Part shown: one piece after another, positions 46,373 to 55,103 of the stretch
Layout of the letters: every line of letters begins with the position of its first letter
How positions within the stretch are numbered: the stretch's first letter is position 1
Assembly (NCBI RefSeq): GCF_000231445.1
Contig: NZ_AGFR01000007.1
Coordinates: 248,001-312,000 of the forward strand
Reading direction: 5' to 3'
DNA from: Commensalibacter intestini A911
GTDB lineage: Bacteria > Pseudomonadota > Alphaproteobacteria > Acetobacterales > Acetobacteraceae
Length of the DNA stretch: 64,000 nucleotides
Program-made: the position numbers and the translations under genes
Notes under the pieces: generated by a model
Seen by the model: only the letters and a program-made list of their open reading frames with translations
Databases searched by the model: none
What the model was told of the DNA's origin: nothing

Positions 46373-48655
46373 TTATACTCCTTCAGGCACCAAACCATCA
46401 TCATCTTTTTTCTGGTCATTTTCTTTATTACCATGACCTTGAGTATGCCTATTTTGTTGCAACCATAAAGTACGATAAATTTCACAAGTTTCAAGTAACT
46501 CTTCATGAGGACCAATTGCTTGCAACACCCCTTGATCCAAAACCATAATTTTGTCACAGTTAACCAAAGATGATAGCCTATGAGAAACAATAACCATTGT
46601 CCGGCCTTTAGCAATACGCTCTAAGTTAGCATTCACTAAAGCTTCACTCTCAGGATCCAGCGCTGAAGTAGCTTCATCTAAAATCATAAATTTAGGATCT
46701 AGAATAACTGAACGAGCAATTGCCAAACGTTGTCTTTGACCACCAGAAATATTCGTTGAACCTTCTTCAATAAAGGTGTCATATCCTGCAGGCATACGTT
46801 CAATAAATTCTTCAGCACCAGCCAACCGAGCAGAACGAATAACATCATCCATAGTCAAACCTGGACGACCTGCTGTAATATTTTCTTTAATAGTACCTCG
46901 AAACAAAAAGTTATCTTGCAACACAACACCAAAAGAACGTCTTAAATGCGTCAAATTAATTTCACGCAGATCAACCCCATCTAAACGCAAGAAACCTGAA
47001 TACTCACGACTAACCCCTTGCAACAGACGCGTAACTGTTGATTTACCTGATCCACTTCGACCAACCAACCCTAACATTGTCCCTGCTGGAATAGAAAAGG
47101 TCAAATCCTTAAGAGCACGATTACTACCACCTGGATAGGTAAAGTTCACATTTTCAAAAGTTAATGCACCTATGATTTTAGGGCGTAACCCTGTAGTTAA
47201 TGCTTTTGTTTCTGTTGGATTATTTAAAATTTCTCCAGCTTGTCCTAAAGCAGTTCTTACTTCAGTCATAGCAGATGTCAATTTAGCAATACCTACTAAC
47301 GGAGAAGCAACACGCCCACCCAACATCATGAAAGCCACGACAGAACCCGCATCAATCCCAGAATTCGGATTGGTAATAGCAAAAAAAGCACCAATCAAAA
47401 TAATCCCACGATTAATAAAGAAATCTAACGGCATTACTAAAGTTTCAGGCCAATTTTGCACCCTAGAAGTTGCCAAACGCCATTTAGAAACATCAGCAAT
47501 AACTTCATCCCACTCACGTCGACGTGCAGGTTCCAAAGCTAGGGTTTTAACGGTTCTTATCCCAGCCACAGTTTCATACATCGCAGACGCACGCGTCATC
47601 TCAGCTTCAATACGCTGCTTAAAATATCGGCTAATAGTAGGGAAAAAGATAACAACAATAAACCCAATTGCACCTGCTGCTGCAACTGTTAACCACGCTA
47701 AAGTAGGGCTAATATAGAACAAAAACGGCAAAATAACAACAAGGGTGAATAAATCCAAAAATGTAGTCAGCAACTTACCCGTGATGAAATCTCTAACGGT
47801 ATAGATCTGAGATACTTTACCAACAATCCTACCTGCTTGCTGCCGCTCAAAAAATTCTAATGGTAGTGATAATAAACGATTGTAAGTGTGAATAGAAATA
47901 CGAGAATCTAACCTGTTTCCTAACACAGCGGTCAATTCACGCCTTGCATATGAAATTAAAACTTCATAAAAGCATAAAATAATCAACAAGCCCGTGATTG
48001 ATAGCAACGTTGCCGTAGAATGAAAAGCAATAACCCGATTAACCACCTGCATCACGATAAAAGCAGGGAAAATCTGCAAAATACTAATAATCATAGAAGC
48101 AAAGCTAATATCACGCAAACATACACGTTCACGTAAAACCATCTTCACAAGCCATGCAAAATTAATCGCTGCTTCACCTTCAGATAAATTTCTATTTGCT
48201 TTAACAAGAAGGACATCACCAGTCCATGCCTGACGTAAACGCAGTTCATCAACAGCAATTGGCTGATCTGTCTCTTTTCCCAAAGGATCTCTTAAGAAAA
48301 CAACGCGCTTTTTGGGATTTACCCCAACCATTAAGCCTGCAGATCCATCCTTAAACATCAACACCACTGGGGGAGAGTTATATAAACGGATCAAATAGCG
48401 CCACTTTAAACGCATACCTTTTGCAACAAGCCCTTGCCCATTCAACCAACGCGCAAGCGTTGCTGGAGAGGGAGACTTTTCATCTGGTTGCGTAGCAAAG
48501 TCACGTATATCTAAATCGACACCATGATACTTAGCAGCAGCCATTACGGCACGAATACGGATCATCATCGGAGAAAGACGTTCAGCTTTTGACCCTGCAC
48601 TGTCTTTATTTTGCCCCGATCCTGATTGAAGGGGAGTGTTTAATGGTTGATCCAC
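46373..48655 (-). CDS. Type I secretion ABC exporter (HlyB-like)
   Basis: The 760-residue exporter has an N-terminal C39-like domain (about 30-165). The position of the protease Cys ('IRAVMAAAKYHG') lacks Cys, so it is a non-cleaving CLD as in HlyB, which binds unfolded substrates with C-terminal signals. Six transmembrane helices (about 180-460) precede the ATPase with Walker A 'GLVGRSGSGKST', signature 'NISGGQRQRLAIARSV' and 'FMILDEATSALDPES'. It is the first gene of a six-gene operon with adaptor, Sel1 protein and glycosyltransferases. The substrate is not encoded in the operon in any recognisable form. Confidence 0.93.
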   Translation of the reverse strand: MDQPLNTPLQSGSGQNKDSAGSKAERLSPMMIRIRAVMAAAKYHGVDLDIRDFATQPDEKSPSPATLARWLNGQGLVAKGMRLKWRYLIRLYNSPPVVLMFKDGSAGLMVGVNPKKRVVFLRDPLGKETDQPIAVDELRLRQAWTGDVLLVKANRNLSEGEAAINFAWLVKMVLRERVCLRDISFASMIISILQIFPAFIVMQVVNRVIAFHSTATLLSITGLLIILCFYEVLISYARRELTAVLGNRLDSRISIHTYNRLLSLPLEFFERQQAGRIVGKVSQIYTVRDFITGKLLTTFLDLFTLVVILPFLFYISPTLAWLTVAAAGAIGFIVVIFFPTISRYFKQRIEAEMTRASAMYETVAGIRTVKTLALEPARRREWDEVIADVSKWRLATSRVQNWPETLVMPLDFFINRGIILIGAFFAITNPNSGIDAGSVVAFMMLGGRVASPLVGIAKLTSAMTEVRTALGQAGEILNNPTETKALTTGLRPKIIGALTFENVNFTYPGGSNRALKDLTFSIPAGTMLGLVGRSGSGKSTVTRLLQGVSREYSGFLRLDGVDLREINLTHLRRSFGVVLQDNFLFRGTIKENITAGRPGLTMDDVIRSARLAGAEEFIERMPAGYDTFIEEGSTNISGGQRQRLAIARSVILDPKFMILDEATSALDPESEALVNANLERIAKGRTMVIVSHRLSSLVNCDKIMVLDQGVLQAIGPHEELLETCEIYRTLWLQQNRHTQGHGNKENDQKKDDDGLVPEGV

Positions 48656-49115
48656 GGACCATCCTCTATCAATAATATTACAATATTAACATAAATGCTT
48701 TTTATAAAGTCCAAAAGAGCTAGAATTGTAAACATCTTAAATTATATAAATAACAAGAATACTTACAATTATACTTCTAATAACGTCTATAAAGAAACTC
48801 CACGGAACATATCAATTATTTACCAATAATTCAAACCATTTATTTATTAACCCTCCAAATCATTTTCATTCTTTTTAAAAGACTTAATCCATCATGATAA
48901 AAAATCATAAATTATCTATATAGCATATTAACATTAGAACATTTCGTATATTTGCTTACTAAATAATCTCGAATCCATAAAAATATGCTTTATTATTGGC
49001 CTTTTAGATTTTATTTCGTATAAATATAATTATATTTTAAAGTATAAATAACATATACGTTATGTATATTTATCACTCTGTTTCCTTACTTCAACCTTTT
49101 AGGCTTTATATTCTC
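48656..49115. other. Divergent intergenic region, secretion operon and metH
   Basis: This AT-rich gap must contain both divergent promoters. I looked for a cobalamin or SAM riboswitch in front of metH and found none of the conserved boxes or a plausible multi-stem fold. An in-frame ATG at 49062 would extend MetH by 18 residues that do not belong to the family. Confidence 0.4.
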
Positions 49116-52100
49116 ATGTCTGAACACAATAAACTTCTTGAAAAACTTCAACAGCAAATTCTTCTTTGTGATGGGGGTATGGGTTCTATTGTCCAAATGC
49201 TGGATCTTGATATTCAAAAAGATTTTTGGGGTAAGGAAAATTGTACCGAAGTCTTAAATCTATCCAGACCTGATTTAGTGCGTGATATCCACCGCCAGTA
49301 TTTTGAAGCTGGCGCAGATATGGTCGAAACCAACTCTTTTGGTGGTTCCATTACAACGCTCAGCGAATTTGATCTCCAAGATCAGACCAGAGAAATTAAT
49401 AAACGTGCAGCTGAAATTGCCCACGAAGCTGCTGACTTGTTTAAAGATGGCAAAGAACGCTTTGTTGTTGGCTCTATTGGCCCAGGAACGCGCCTACCCT
49501 CATTAGGAAATATTGCTTATGATCCTTTGGAAGCTTCTATTACAGAGCAGTGTCGTGGATTAATCGATGGTGGTGTGAATTGTTTCTTGATTGAAACTTG
49601 TCAAGATCCATTGCAAATCAAAGCAGCAGTGAATGCTGCTAAAATTGCTCAAAAAGAAGCCAATATTTTCCTGCCTATTTTTGTACAAGTCACCATTGAA
49701 ACGACAGGTACTTTATTAGTAGGAAGTGATATCGCTGCTGCTGCTACTGTTATTGATGCGTTAGACGTGCAAATGATGGGAATGAATTGTGGAACTGGCC
49801 CTCGTGAAATGGGGGAAGCTATTAAATGGCTTTCTCAATACTGGCCACGTCTTATTTCTATGCAACCCAATGCAGGCCTTCCAGAATTATTAGATGGAAA
49901 AACACATTATCCACTTTCCCCAGAAGAAATGGGACATTGGATGGCTCGTTATATTGAAGAACAAAAAATCAATATGATTGGTGGCTGTTGCGGAACAAAC
50001 CCAAAACATATTGCTGCTATGGATCAAGTCTTACGCGAGAGATCTAAAAACGAAGGCACTCCTGATCGTCCTAAAGCTATTCCTCGCACGCATATTGCTA
50101 TGCCTGCTGTTGCTAGTCTTTTCTCCTCAACGCCTTTACGTCAGGAAAATAGTCTTTTTTCTATTGGTGAGCGTTGTAATGCAAACGGTTCTAAAAAATG
50201 GAGAGACCTACAAGCAGAACAAGACTGGGATGGATGTGTTACTGTTGGGCGTGAGCAATTAAAAGAAGGCTCTAATGCGCTTGATGTTTGTATGGCTTTT
50301 GTTGGACGTGATGAAATCGCAGAAATGGGAGAAATTATTCCGCGTTTCACTTCTTCTATTAATGCACCACTTGTCATTGATTCAACAGGCTCAGACGTTA
50401 TTGAGGCATGCTTAAAACTTCATGGCGGCAAGCCTATTATTAACTCTATCAATTTTGAAGATGGAGAGGAAATTGCCGCAGAACGCATGGTATTAGCCAA
50501 AAAGTTTGGTGCTGCCGTCGTTGCTTTGACCATTGATGAAGTGGGAATGGCTAAAACACCAGAAGATAAATTACGCATTGCAACACGTTTAGTCGAATTC
50601 GCATGTGATCGTTATGGGTTACCTCAATCCGATTTAATGATTGATCCCCTCACCTTTACGATTGCTACTGGGGTAGAAGATGACCGTAAATTAGGTCTCT
50701 GGACATTAGAAGGCATCAAAGCCATCCATGATAAATTCCCAGATATTCAAATTGTACTCGGTCTATCAAATATTTCCTTTGGGTTAAACCCTGCTGCACG
50801 TGCTGTTTTAAACTCTGTCTTCTTATACCATGCACAACAAGCTGGGATGACTTCTGCGATTGTGCATGTCTCCAAAATTCGTCCGATGCACTTAATTGAC
50901 AAAGAGGAAATTAAAGTCATTGAAGATCTTATCTTTGATCGCAGAACTAAAGATTATGACCCTCTTAAAAAAGTACTAGAAATATTTGCCGATCGTAAAG
51001 CCTCTCAAGCTGTGGCTCGCCCTGTTGCAACAACAATTGAAGAGCAACTTCATGACCGTATCGTCGATGGTAATCGTAAAGGTCTAGAAGATGATCTTAA
51101 CAAGGCAATGGAAAAATATGAGCCTTTAGAGATCATTAATACATTGTTATTAAGTGGAATGAAAACCGTAGGTGAGCTTTTCGGTTCAGGAAAAATGCAA
51201 CTACCTTTCGTATTACAGTCTGCGGAAACAATGAAAGCTTCTGTTTCTTTCCTAGAACCTTTTATGGAAAAAACCAGTGACGATGCTAAAGGCACAATGG
51301 TACTCGCCACCGTTAAAGGAGACGTTCATGACATTGGTAAAAACCTCGTTGACATTATCCTAAGCAATAACGGCTTTAATGTTGTTAATTTAGGGATTAA
51401 AGTGCCTGTTGCTGACATGATTACCGCAGCTAAAGAGCATAAAGCCGATGCCATTGGGATGTCTGGGTTATTGGTTAAATCCACGGTCATCATGCGTGAA
51501 AACCTCGAAGAAATGGCTGAGCAAGGCTTAAATGTGCCTGTGTTACTAGGGGGTGCAGCCTTAACACGCGCCTATGTTGAAGAAGATTGCTCAGAAGCCT
51601 ATAGCAAAAATAATGGCTTGGTTGCTTATGCACGCGATGCGTTTGACGGTTTAACTTTAATGGAAAAAATCGCCGAAGGAAATTTAGAAGGTTACGTTGC
51701 TGCTCAAAAAGTGCAAAATAAACGCCCTAAACGTCCTGCGAAAAAAGAAAAAGTTGAAGCTCCCCCCCTAACAAAAGAAGAAGCAACACAACGTCGTCAA
51801 GAGATGGCTCCCAAAGAAGATGTACATACCCCACCATTTTGGGGCGTAAAGAAATTAGAGTCAAAAATGAAAGCGATTTTACCTTTCTTAAATGAACGCT
51901 CTTTATATCAATTACAGTGGGGAATGAAGAAACAAGGAAAGACACTTGAAGAATTCCTTGAACACGCAAAGACTGAGCTTCGTCCAACTTTACATAAACT
52001 CATTGATTTATGTGAAAAGGAAAATATTCTCCAACCTCAGGCACTCTATGGATATTGGAAAGCTGCTGCTTGCGGTGAAGATTTAATTCTTTTTGATGAA

Positions 52101-52610
52101 GATGGACAAACAGAGCTTTGTCGCTTTGCTTTGCCAAGACAACCTGGAGCTAATCGTTTTTGTATCACTGACTTTATCCGCGATATTAATGATCCTGTAA
52201 GAGATGTTGTTGGATTACAAGTCGTTACGGTTGGTCAGTCAGCTTCAGATGTTGCGCGCGTATGGTTCGAAGAAAATCGTTATCAAGATTATCTCTACTT
52301 ACATGGCTTATCTGTTGAAATGACCGAAGCAATGGCTGAATATACCCATCAACGGATGCGCTCAGAACTGGGATATATTGGTGAAGATGACACTGATATG
52401 AACCAACTCTTGATGCAAGGCTATCGTGGATCTCGTTATTCTTTTGGATATCCTGCTTGCCCTAATTTAGAAGACCAAAAGCATATTTTGAAATTGCTAA
52501 AGGCCGAGCAATTAGGCATTACAATTTCTGATGAATGGCAACTCCATCCCGAACAATCAACCTCTGCGTTAGTGATTTTCCATCCAAAAGCAAAGTATTT
52601 TATTGTTTAA
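49116..52610 (+). CDS. metH: Cobalamin-dependent methionine synthase
   Basis: MetH transfers methyl from methyl-tetrahydrofolate to homocysteine through cobalamin. ATG 49116 gives MSEHNKLLEKL and 1164 residues, near the usual ~1200. The homocysteine domain has zinc ligands in 'GMNCGTGP' and 'IGGCCGTNP'. The pterin domain has 'SIGERCNANGSKKWRD' and 'INSINFEDGEE'. The cobalamin domain has 'DVHDIGKN' with the cobalt-ligating His738. The reactivation domain ends with 'RYSFGYPACPN'. All four modules are intact. It is monocistronic. With QueG and BluB it implies a need for cobalamin. Confidence 0.97.
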   Translation: MSEHNKLLEKLQQQILLCDGGMGSIVQMLDLDIQKDFWGKENCTEVLNLSRPDLVRDIHRQYFEAGADMVETNSFGGSITTLSEFDLQDQTREINKRAAEIAHEAADLFKDGKERFVVGSIGPGTRLPSLGNIAYDPLEASITEQCRGLIDGGVNCFLIETCQDPLQIKAAVNAAKIAQKEANIFLPIFVQVTIETTGTLLVGSDIAAAATVIDALDVQMMGMNCGTGPREMGEAIKWLSQYWPRLISMQPNAGLPELLDGKTHYPLSPEEMGHWMARYIEEQKINMIGGCCGTNPKHIAAMDQVLRERSKNEGTPDRPKAIPRTHIAMPAVASLFSSTPLRQENSLFSIGERCNANGSKKWRDLQAEQDWDGCVTVGREQLKEGSNALDVCMAFVGRDEIAEMGEIIPRFTSSINAPLVIDSTGSDVIEACLKLHGGKPIINSINFEDGEEIAAERMVLAKKFGAAVVALTIDEVGMAKTPEDKLRIATRLVEFACDRYGLPQSDLMIDPLTFTIATGVEDDRKLGLWTLEGIKAIHDKFPDIQIVLGLSNISFGLNPAARAVLNSVFLYHAQQAGMTSAIVHVSKIRPMHLIDKEEIKVIEDLIFDRRTKDYDPLKKVLEIFADRKASQAVARPVATTIEEQLHDRIVDGNRKGLEDDLNKAMEKYEPLEIINTLLLSGMKTVGELFGSGKMQLPFVLQSAETMKASVSFLEPFMEKTSDDAKGTMVLATVKGDVHDIGKNLVDIILSNNGFNVVNLGIKVPVADMITAAKEHKADAIGMSGLLVKSTVIMRENLEEMAEQGLNVPVLLGGAALTRAYVEEDCSEAYSKNNGLVAYARDAFDGLTLMEKIAEGNLEGYVAAQKVQNKRPKRPAKKEKVEAPPLTKEEATQRRQEMAPKEDVHTPPFWGVKKLESKMKAILPFLNERSLYQLQWGMKKQGKTLEEFLEHAKTELRPTLHKLIDLCEKENILQPQALYGYWKAAACGEDLILFDEDGQTELCRFALPRQPGANRFCITDFIRDINDPVRDVVGLQVVTVGQSASDVARVWFEENRYQDYLYLHGLSVEMTEAMAEYTHQRMRSELGYIGEDDTDMNQLLMQGYRGSRYSFGYPACPNLEDQKHILKLLKAEQLGITISDEWQLHPEQSTSALVIFHPKAKYFIV

Positions 52611-52618
52611 GTAAAAAT

Positions 52619-52651
52619 ATCCCTCCTTATTTTTTAAAAATAAGGAGGGAT
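52619..52651. terminator. Terminator between metH and small-gene cluster
   Basis: A 14-bp stem (52619-52632 with 52638-52651) separates convergent genes; its right arm touches the stop codon of the minus-strand gene at 52651. Confidence 0.85.
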
Positions 52652-53109
52652 CACCTTTCATTAGAATCAACTTTCCAATAACTTTCTGTTTTATATTTAC
52701 CTGTTTTACACCATACAAATATTTTTTCTAAAAAAGTTGTAAATCTACGTGTTTTATAAACCTCGATTTTCCATAAATCTACGTATAAAAAATCAAAAGT
52801 CACAATATTGGGTGGATATAATTCTAAGCCAGAAAAGTCATCTGTATAAGTAGCATCAAAAATATCTTCTTCTTCCAATAGTATTCCATTCTTATCCAAT
52901 AAAGAAACCGTTAACCCCTCCTCAAATGGGCAATCATATGTCATAAATACTAAATAATAATCATAAATACGAAGACACGTCTCTAATACAATCCCGCCAA
53001 TTTTTGTTTTTGTTCTGAACCTATTCAGCACAACATAACTTTTATACGCTTCATCCTTCTCGTTAACTACAGGAGCAATATTAAACTCTTCCAAAGAAAC
53101 AAATTCCAT
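52651..53109 (-). CDS. Unknown protein, member of a local paralogous family
   Basis: The 152-residue protein has no signal peptide. The pattern 'YYLVFMTYDCPFEEG', 'LLDKNGILLEEEDIFDATYTDDFSGLELYPPNIVTFDFLYVDLWKIEVYKTRR' and 'SYWKVDS' recurs in the gene at 53462 ('YYVAFITYYT', 'FYGLELREPNIILFDFVYTNQHQLTIYAKK', 'SYWKLKK'). The family is unknown to me. Clusters of small acidic paralogues like this often are immunity genes of contact-dependent toxins, but no toxin gene is visible, so that is only a possibility. Confidence 0.6.
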   Translation of the reverse strand: MEFVSLEEFNIAPVVNEKDEAYKSYVVLNRFRTKTKIGGIVLETCLRIYDYYLVFMTYDCPFEEGLTVSLLDKNGILLEEEDIFDATYTDDFSGLELYPPNIVTFDFLYVDLWKIEVYKTRRFTTFLEKIFVWCKTGKYKTESYWKVDSNER

Positions 53110-53118
53110 TTGCTCTCC

Positions 53119-53505
53119 CTATTTATATACTAACTCTTCTTGATATGTTTTGACTTTCTTAAAACGAAAATGAGATTTGAACCCTAACTTTCTATAAATA
53201 TTATCGTTGAAAAAAGATAAAAATCTAGGAAACCATAAAAAAGAATATGATTTTTCTTTAGCAACCCAACAACGACACTGATGATGGATTAACTTTTTAA
53301 CAGCTTTATCTTCCCCAGAATAATCAATAATAAAACTATTATTTTGCTTAGATTGCGTATCGATAATAACGTTTAAAAAATCATATTCTCTATGTATCTC
53401 AAAACTTTCCAGCAATCTAAAATCTGCACTCACTAAATGAAAATTATCCCAACAATAATTATTAACAATTATTCGAATAATAAATAAATAAATAATGATC
53501 CTCAA
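53119..53505 (-). CDS. Downstream part of a frame-split family member
   Basis: This 128-residue frame opens in a TTTA-repeat stretch and its first ~17 residues ('MRIIIYLFIIRIIVNNY') look like a shadow of the upstream frame. From 'CWDNFHLVSADFRLLESFEI' onward it continues the second domain of the protein at 53462-54160, matching 'LIDQDYTLLSCKEVF' of the first domain. It is therefore the C-terminal part of one longer gene split by a frameshift, not an independent gene. It overlaps the upstream frame by 44 nt. Confidence 0.6.
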   Translation of the reverse strand: MRIIIYLFIIRIIVNNYCWDNFHLVSADFRLLESFEIHREYDFLNVIIDTQSKQNNSFIIDYSGEDKAVKKLIHHQCRCWVAKEKSYSFLWFPRFLSFFNDNIYRKLGFKSHFRFKKVKTYQEELVYK

Positions 53506-54160
53506 TTTTTATAATAGTTTTTAAAAACGTTCCGTCTAATGTTAAATGCGTATACTTCCCATCTAAAAATACTTGGCTTTTATCTGAAAATACATTGTTA
53601 TAAAATGGCGTTTCCAACGTGATTTTTGGATCATTACTTTTGTCACCATCAAATTTGTTAATGACAACAGATTGATGTCCTATACGTCCAGAAACTTTAT
53701 ACTCTACCCTTTTCATGAGACGCTCACGTTGAAAATTACGCACTTTTTTTAATTTCCAATAACTACCCTGCATTGTTTTTTTTGCGTATATAGTTAATTG
53801 GTGTTGATTTGTATAAACAAAATCAAAAAGAATAATATTGGGCTCTCTTAACTCCAGCCCATAAAAACGATCATCAACATCTTCACCAAACATATAAGTC
53901 GTGGCAGAACCAAAAACTTCTTTACAACTCAACAAAGTATAATCTTGATCAATGAGATAAATTGCTAAATGCTTACTTTCTTCTGCTACTTTGGTGTAAT
54001 AGGTAATAAAGGCAACGTAATATTGACCTACTTTTACACAAACTTCTAACTTTTCACCCGTTAACCTTAATTCTGTTTGAGACCCATTAATATAGACTAT
54101 GCCACGATTTTCATTATCAATAGGCACAAAATTAAATATGTCTGTAGATATAATGTCCAT
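53462..54160 (-). CDS. Two-domain member of the family, truncated by frameshift
   Basis: The 232-residue product has a complete first domain (residues 1-150) like the 152-residue neighbour, then starts a second domain ('IGHQSVVINKFDGDKS..', 'HYLFIYYSNNC') that ends abruptly at a stop. The missing remainder is present in the overlapping frame at 53119-53505. The break sits beside a (TAAA)3 tract at 53481-53493 and a short AATAATTGTT duplication. The original protein would have about 340 residues. Function is unknown. Confidence 0.6.
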   Translation of the reverse strand: MDIISTDIFNFVPIDNENRGIVYINGSQTELRLTGEKLEVCVKVGQYYVAFITYYTKVAEESKHLAIYLIDQDYTLLSCKEVFGSATTYMFGEDVDDRFYGLELREPNIILFDFVYTNQHQLTIYAKKTMQGSYWKLKKVRNFQRERLMKRVEYKVSGRIGHQSVVINKFDGDKSNDPKITLETPFYNNVFSDKSQVFLDGKYTHLTLDGTFLKTIIKIEDHYLFIYYSNNC

Positions 54161-54179
54161 TCAACAGCCTTTATGAAAA

Positions 54180-54488
54180 CTAATCCTCATCGATATACTC
54201 TGTAATACCACCAATAATAATCTCAACCAAATAATGCGCCCGCTTAGTTAAGATAACCAACATCTTATCAGCTACAGCAAAAGTCTCTATATTTTCTGCA
54301 TCTTCCTCTTGAAAACAAATACGCACCATCGTTTTGTCTTCATTCATAATGATACGATATTGCCCACGATATTGTATCACCATTTCACCCAATGCAAACA
54401 TATCAAAAAAACCAATCCACACAGCTGGATAAATCGTAAAATCAACATCAATCGGTTGCGTCTCAATTGTATCATGCTCTAACGGCAA
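54180..54488 (-). CDS. Small unknown protein, start lost by homopolymer frameshift
   Basis: The open frame (102 residues) can only start at a TTG (54488). An ATG at 54522 with 'MDNLCLEFF' joins it if one T is removed from the T7 run (54495-54501), giving 'MDNLCLEFFGVLPLEHDTIE'. The body has 'YPAVWIGFFDMFALGEMVIQYRGQYRIIMNED' and ends in an acidic tail. No family is recognised. Either the gene is broken or the homopolymer was misread. Confidence 0.5.
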   Translation of the reverse strand: MPLEHDTIETQPIDVDFTIYPAVWIGFFDMFALGEMVIQYRGQYRIIMNEDKTMVRICFQEEDAENIETFAVADKMLVILTKRAHYLVEIIIGGITEYIDED

Positions 54489-54503
54489 AACGCCAAAAAA
54501 ACT

Positions 54504-54590
54504 CTAAACACAAATTATCCATAAATACAAATGTGCATAGCTATAACTTTCTGGATCTTCTTTTGCCCAATAGTCATAAAACAGCCTGTC
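54504..54590 (-). pseudogene. C-terminal remnant of the next small gene
   Basis: This short minus-strand frame encodes 'RLFYDYWAKEDPESYSYAHL' then 'YLWIICV' and a stop. It looks like the real C-terminus of a small protein, and its upstream part is probably the 66-residue frame at 54644-54844, from which it is separated by frame changes. The ATG of the next gene (54522) overlaps its end. Confidence 0.4.
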
Positions 54591-54643
54591 GTATCATTCC
54601 TTAAATCTGCACAAATTTCTATATCTTTCTCTGTAGGGAGAAT

Positions 54644-54844
54644 TTACCTTGATTTTCCAATTATCTCCTTTGGAACGCAAGAAAATTGAGCCATTATTTT
54701 GCAATCATCATGATAAGTTGCATTAATTAACACCTCTTCATCTGTTCTTGGACAGGTAATAATCATTACTTTTTTATCATCAGTATTTATTTTACGTTTT
54801 GTAAATAAAATACTCAAAAAGCTTTTTATCTTGGACAACATCAC
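54644..54844 (-). CDS. Small unknown protein, probably truncated
   Basis: The 66-residue frame starts 'MMLSKIKSFLSILFTKRKINTDDKKVMIITCPRTDEEVLINATYHDD' and stops after 'EIIGKSR'. Coding-like sequence continues past the stop in other frames ('LPTEKDIEICADLRND', then the remnant at 54504-54590), so a longer gene seems to have been broken. Function is unknown. It is the first gene of the minus-strand small-gene cluster. Confidence 0.45.
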   Translation of the reverse strand: MMLSKIKSFLSILFTKRKINTDDKKVMIITCPRTDEEVLINATYHDDCKIMAQFSCVPKEIIGKSR

Positions 54845-55103
54845 ATTACCTTTCTCAAAACACTACCATATTCATAACGATCATACATATTTTCAATATG
54901 ATATCGATACTATTTTACAAAAGCATTCACCATAAAAACGACATTTTATTGATCTTTTTTAGTATTCTGTGATAAAGTTAATCCCCTTAACATTATTTTA
55001 AGTGTTTTATATTTTTCACTCGCTTTCTTCCATCACTTATTTTAATTGCTATAAATTTATATAGCTCACAAAAATATTCTTAATTTATAATCGAGGTTCA
55101 TCA

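Noticed and set aside
46132-47717. Plus-strand open frames of 120-181 codons opposite the secretion genes
   Set aside because: They are antisense to well-conserved HlyB/HlyD coding sequence, have no family features, and are Ser/Pro or Leu/Gln-rich shadows.
48656-49115. Cobalamin or SAM riboswitch before metH
   Set aside because: No conserved B12-box or SAM-aptamer elements could be found; the region is simple AT-rich sequence.
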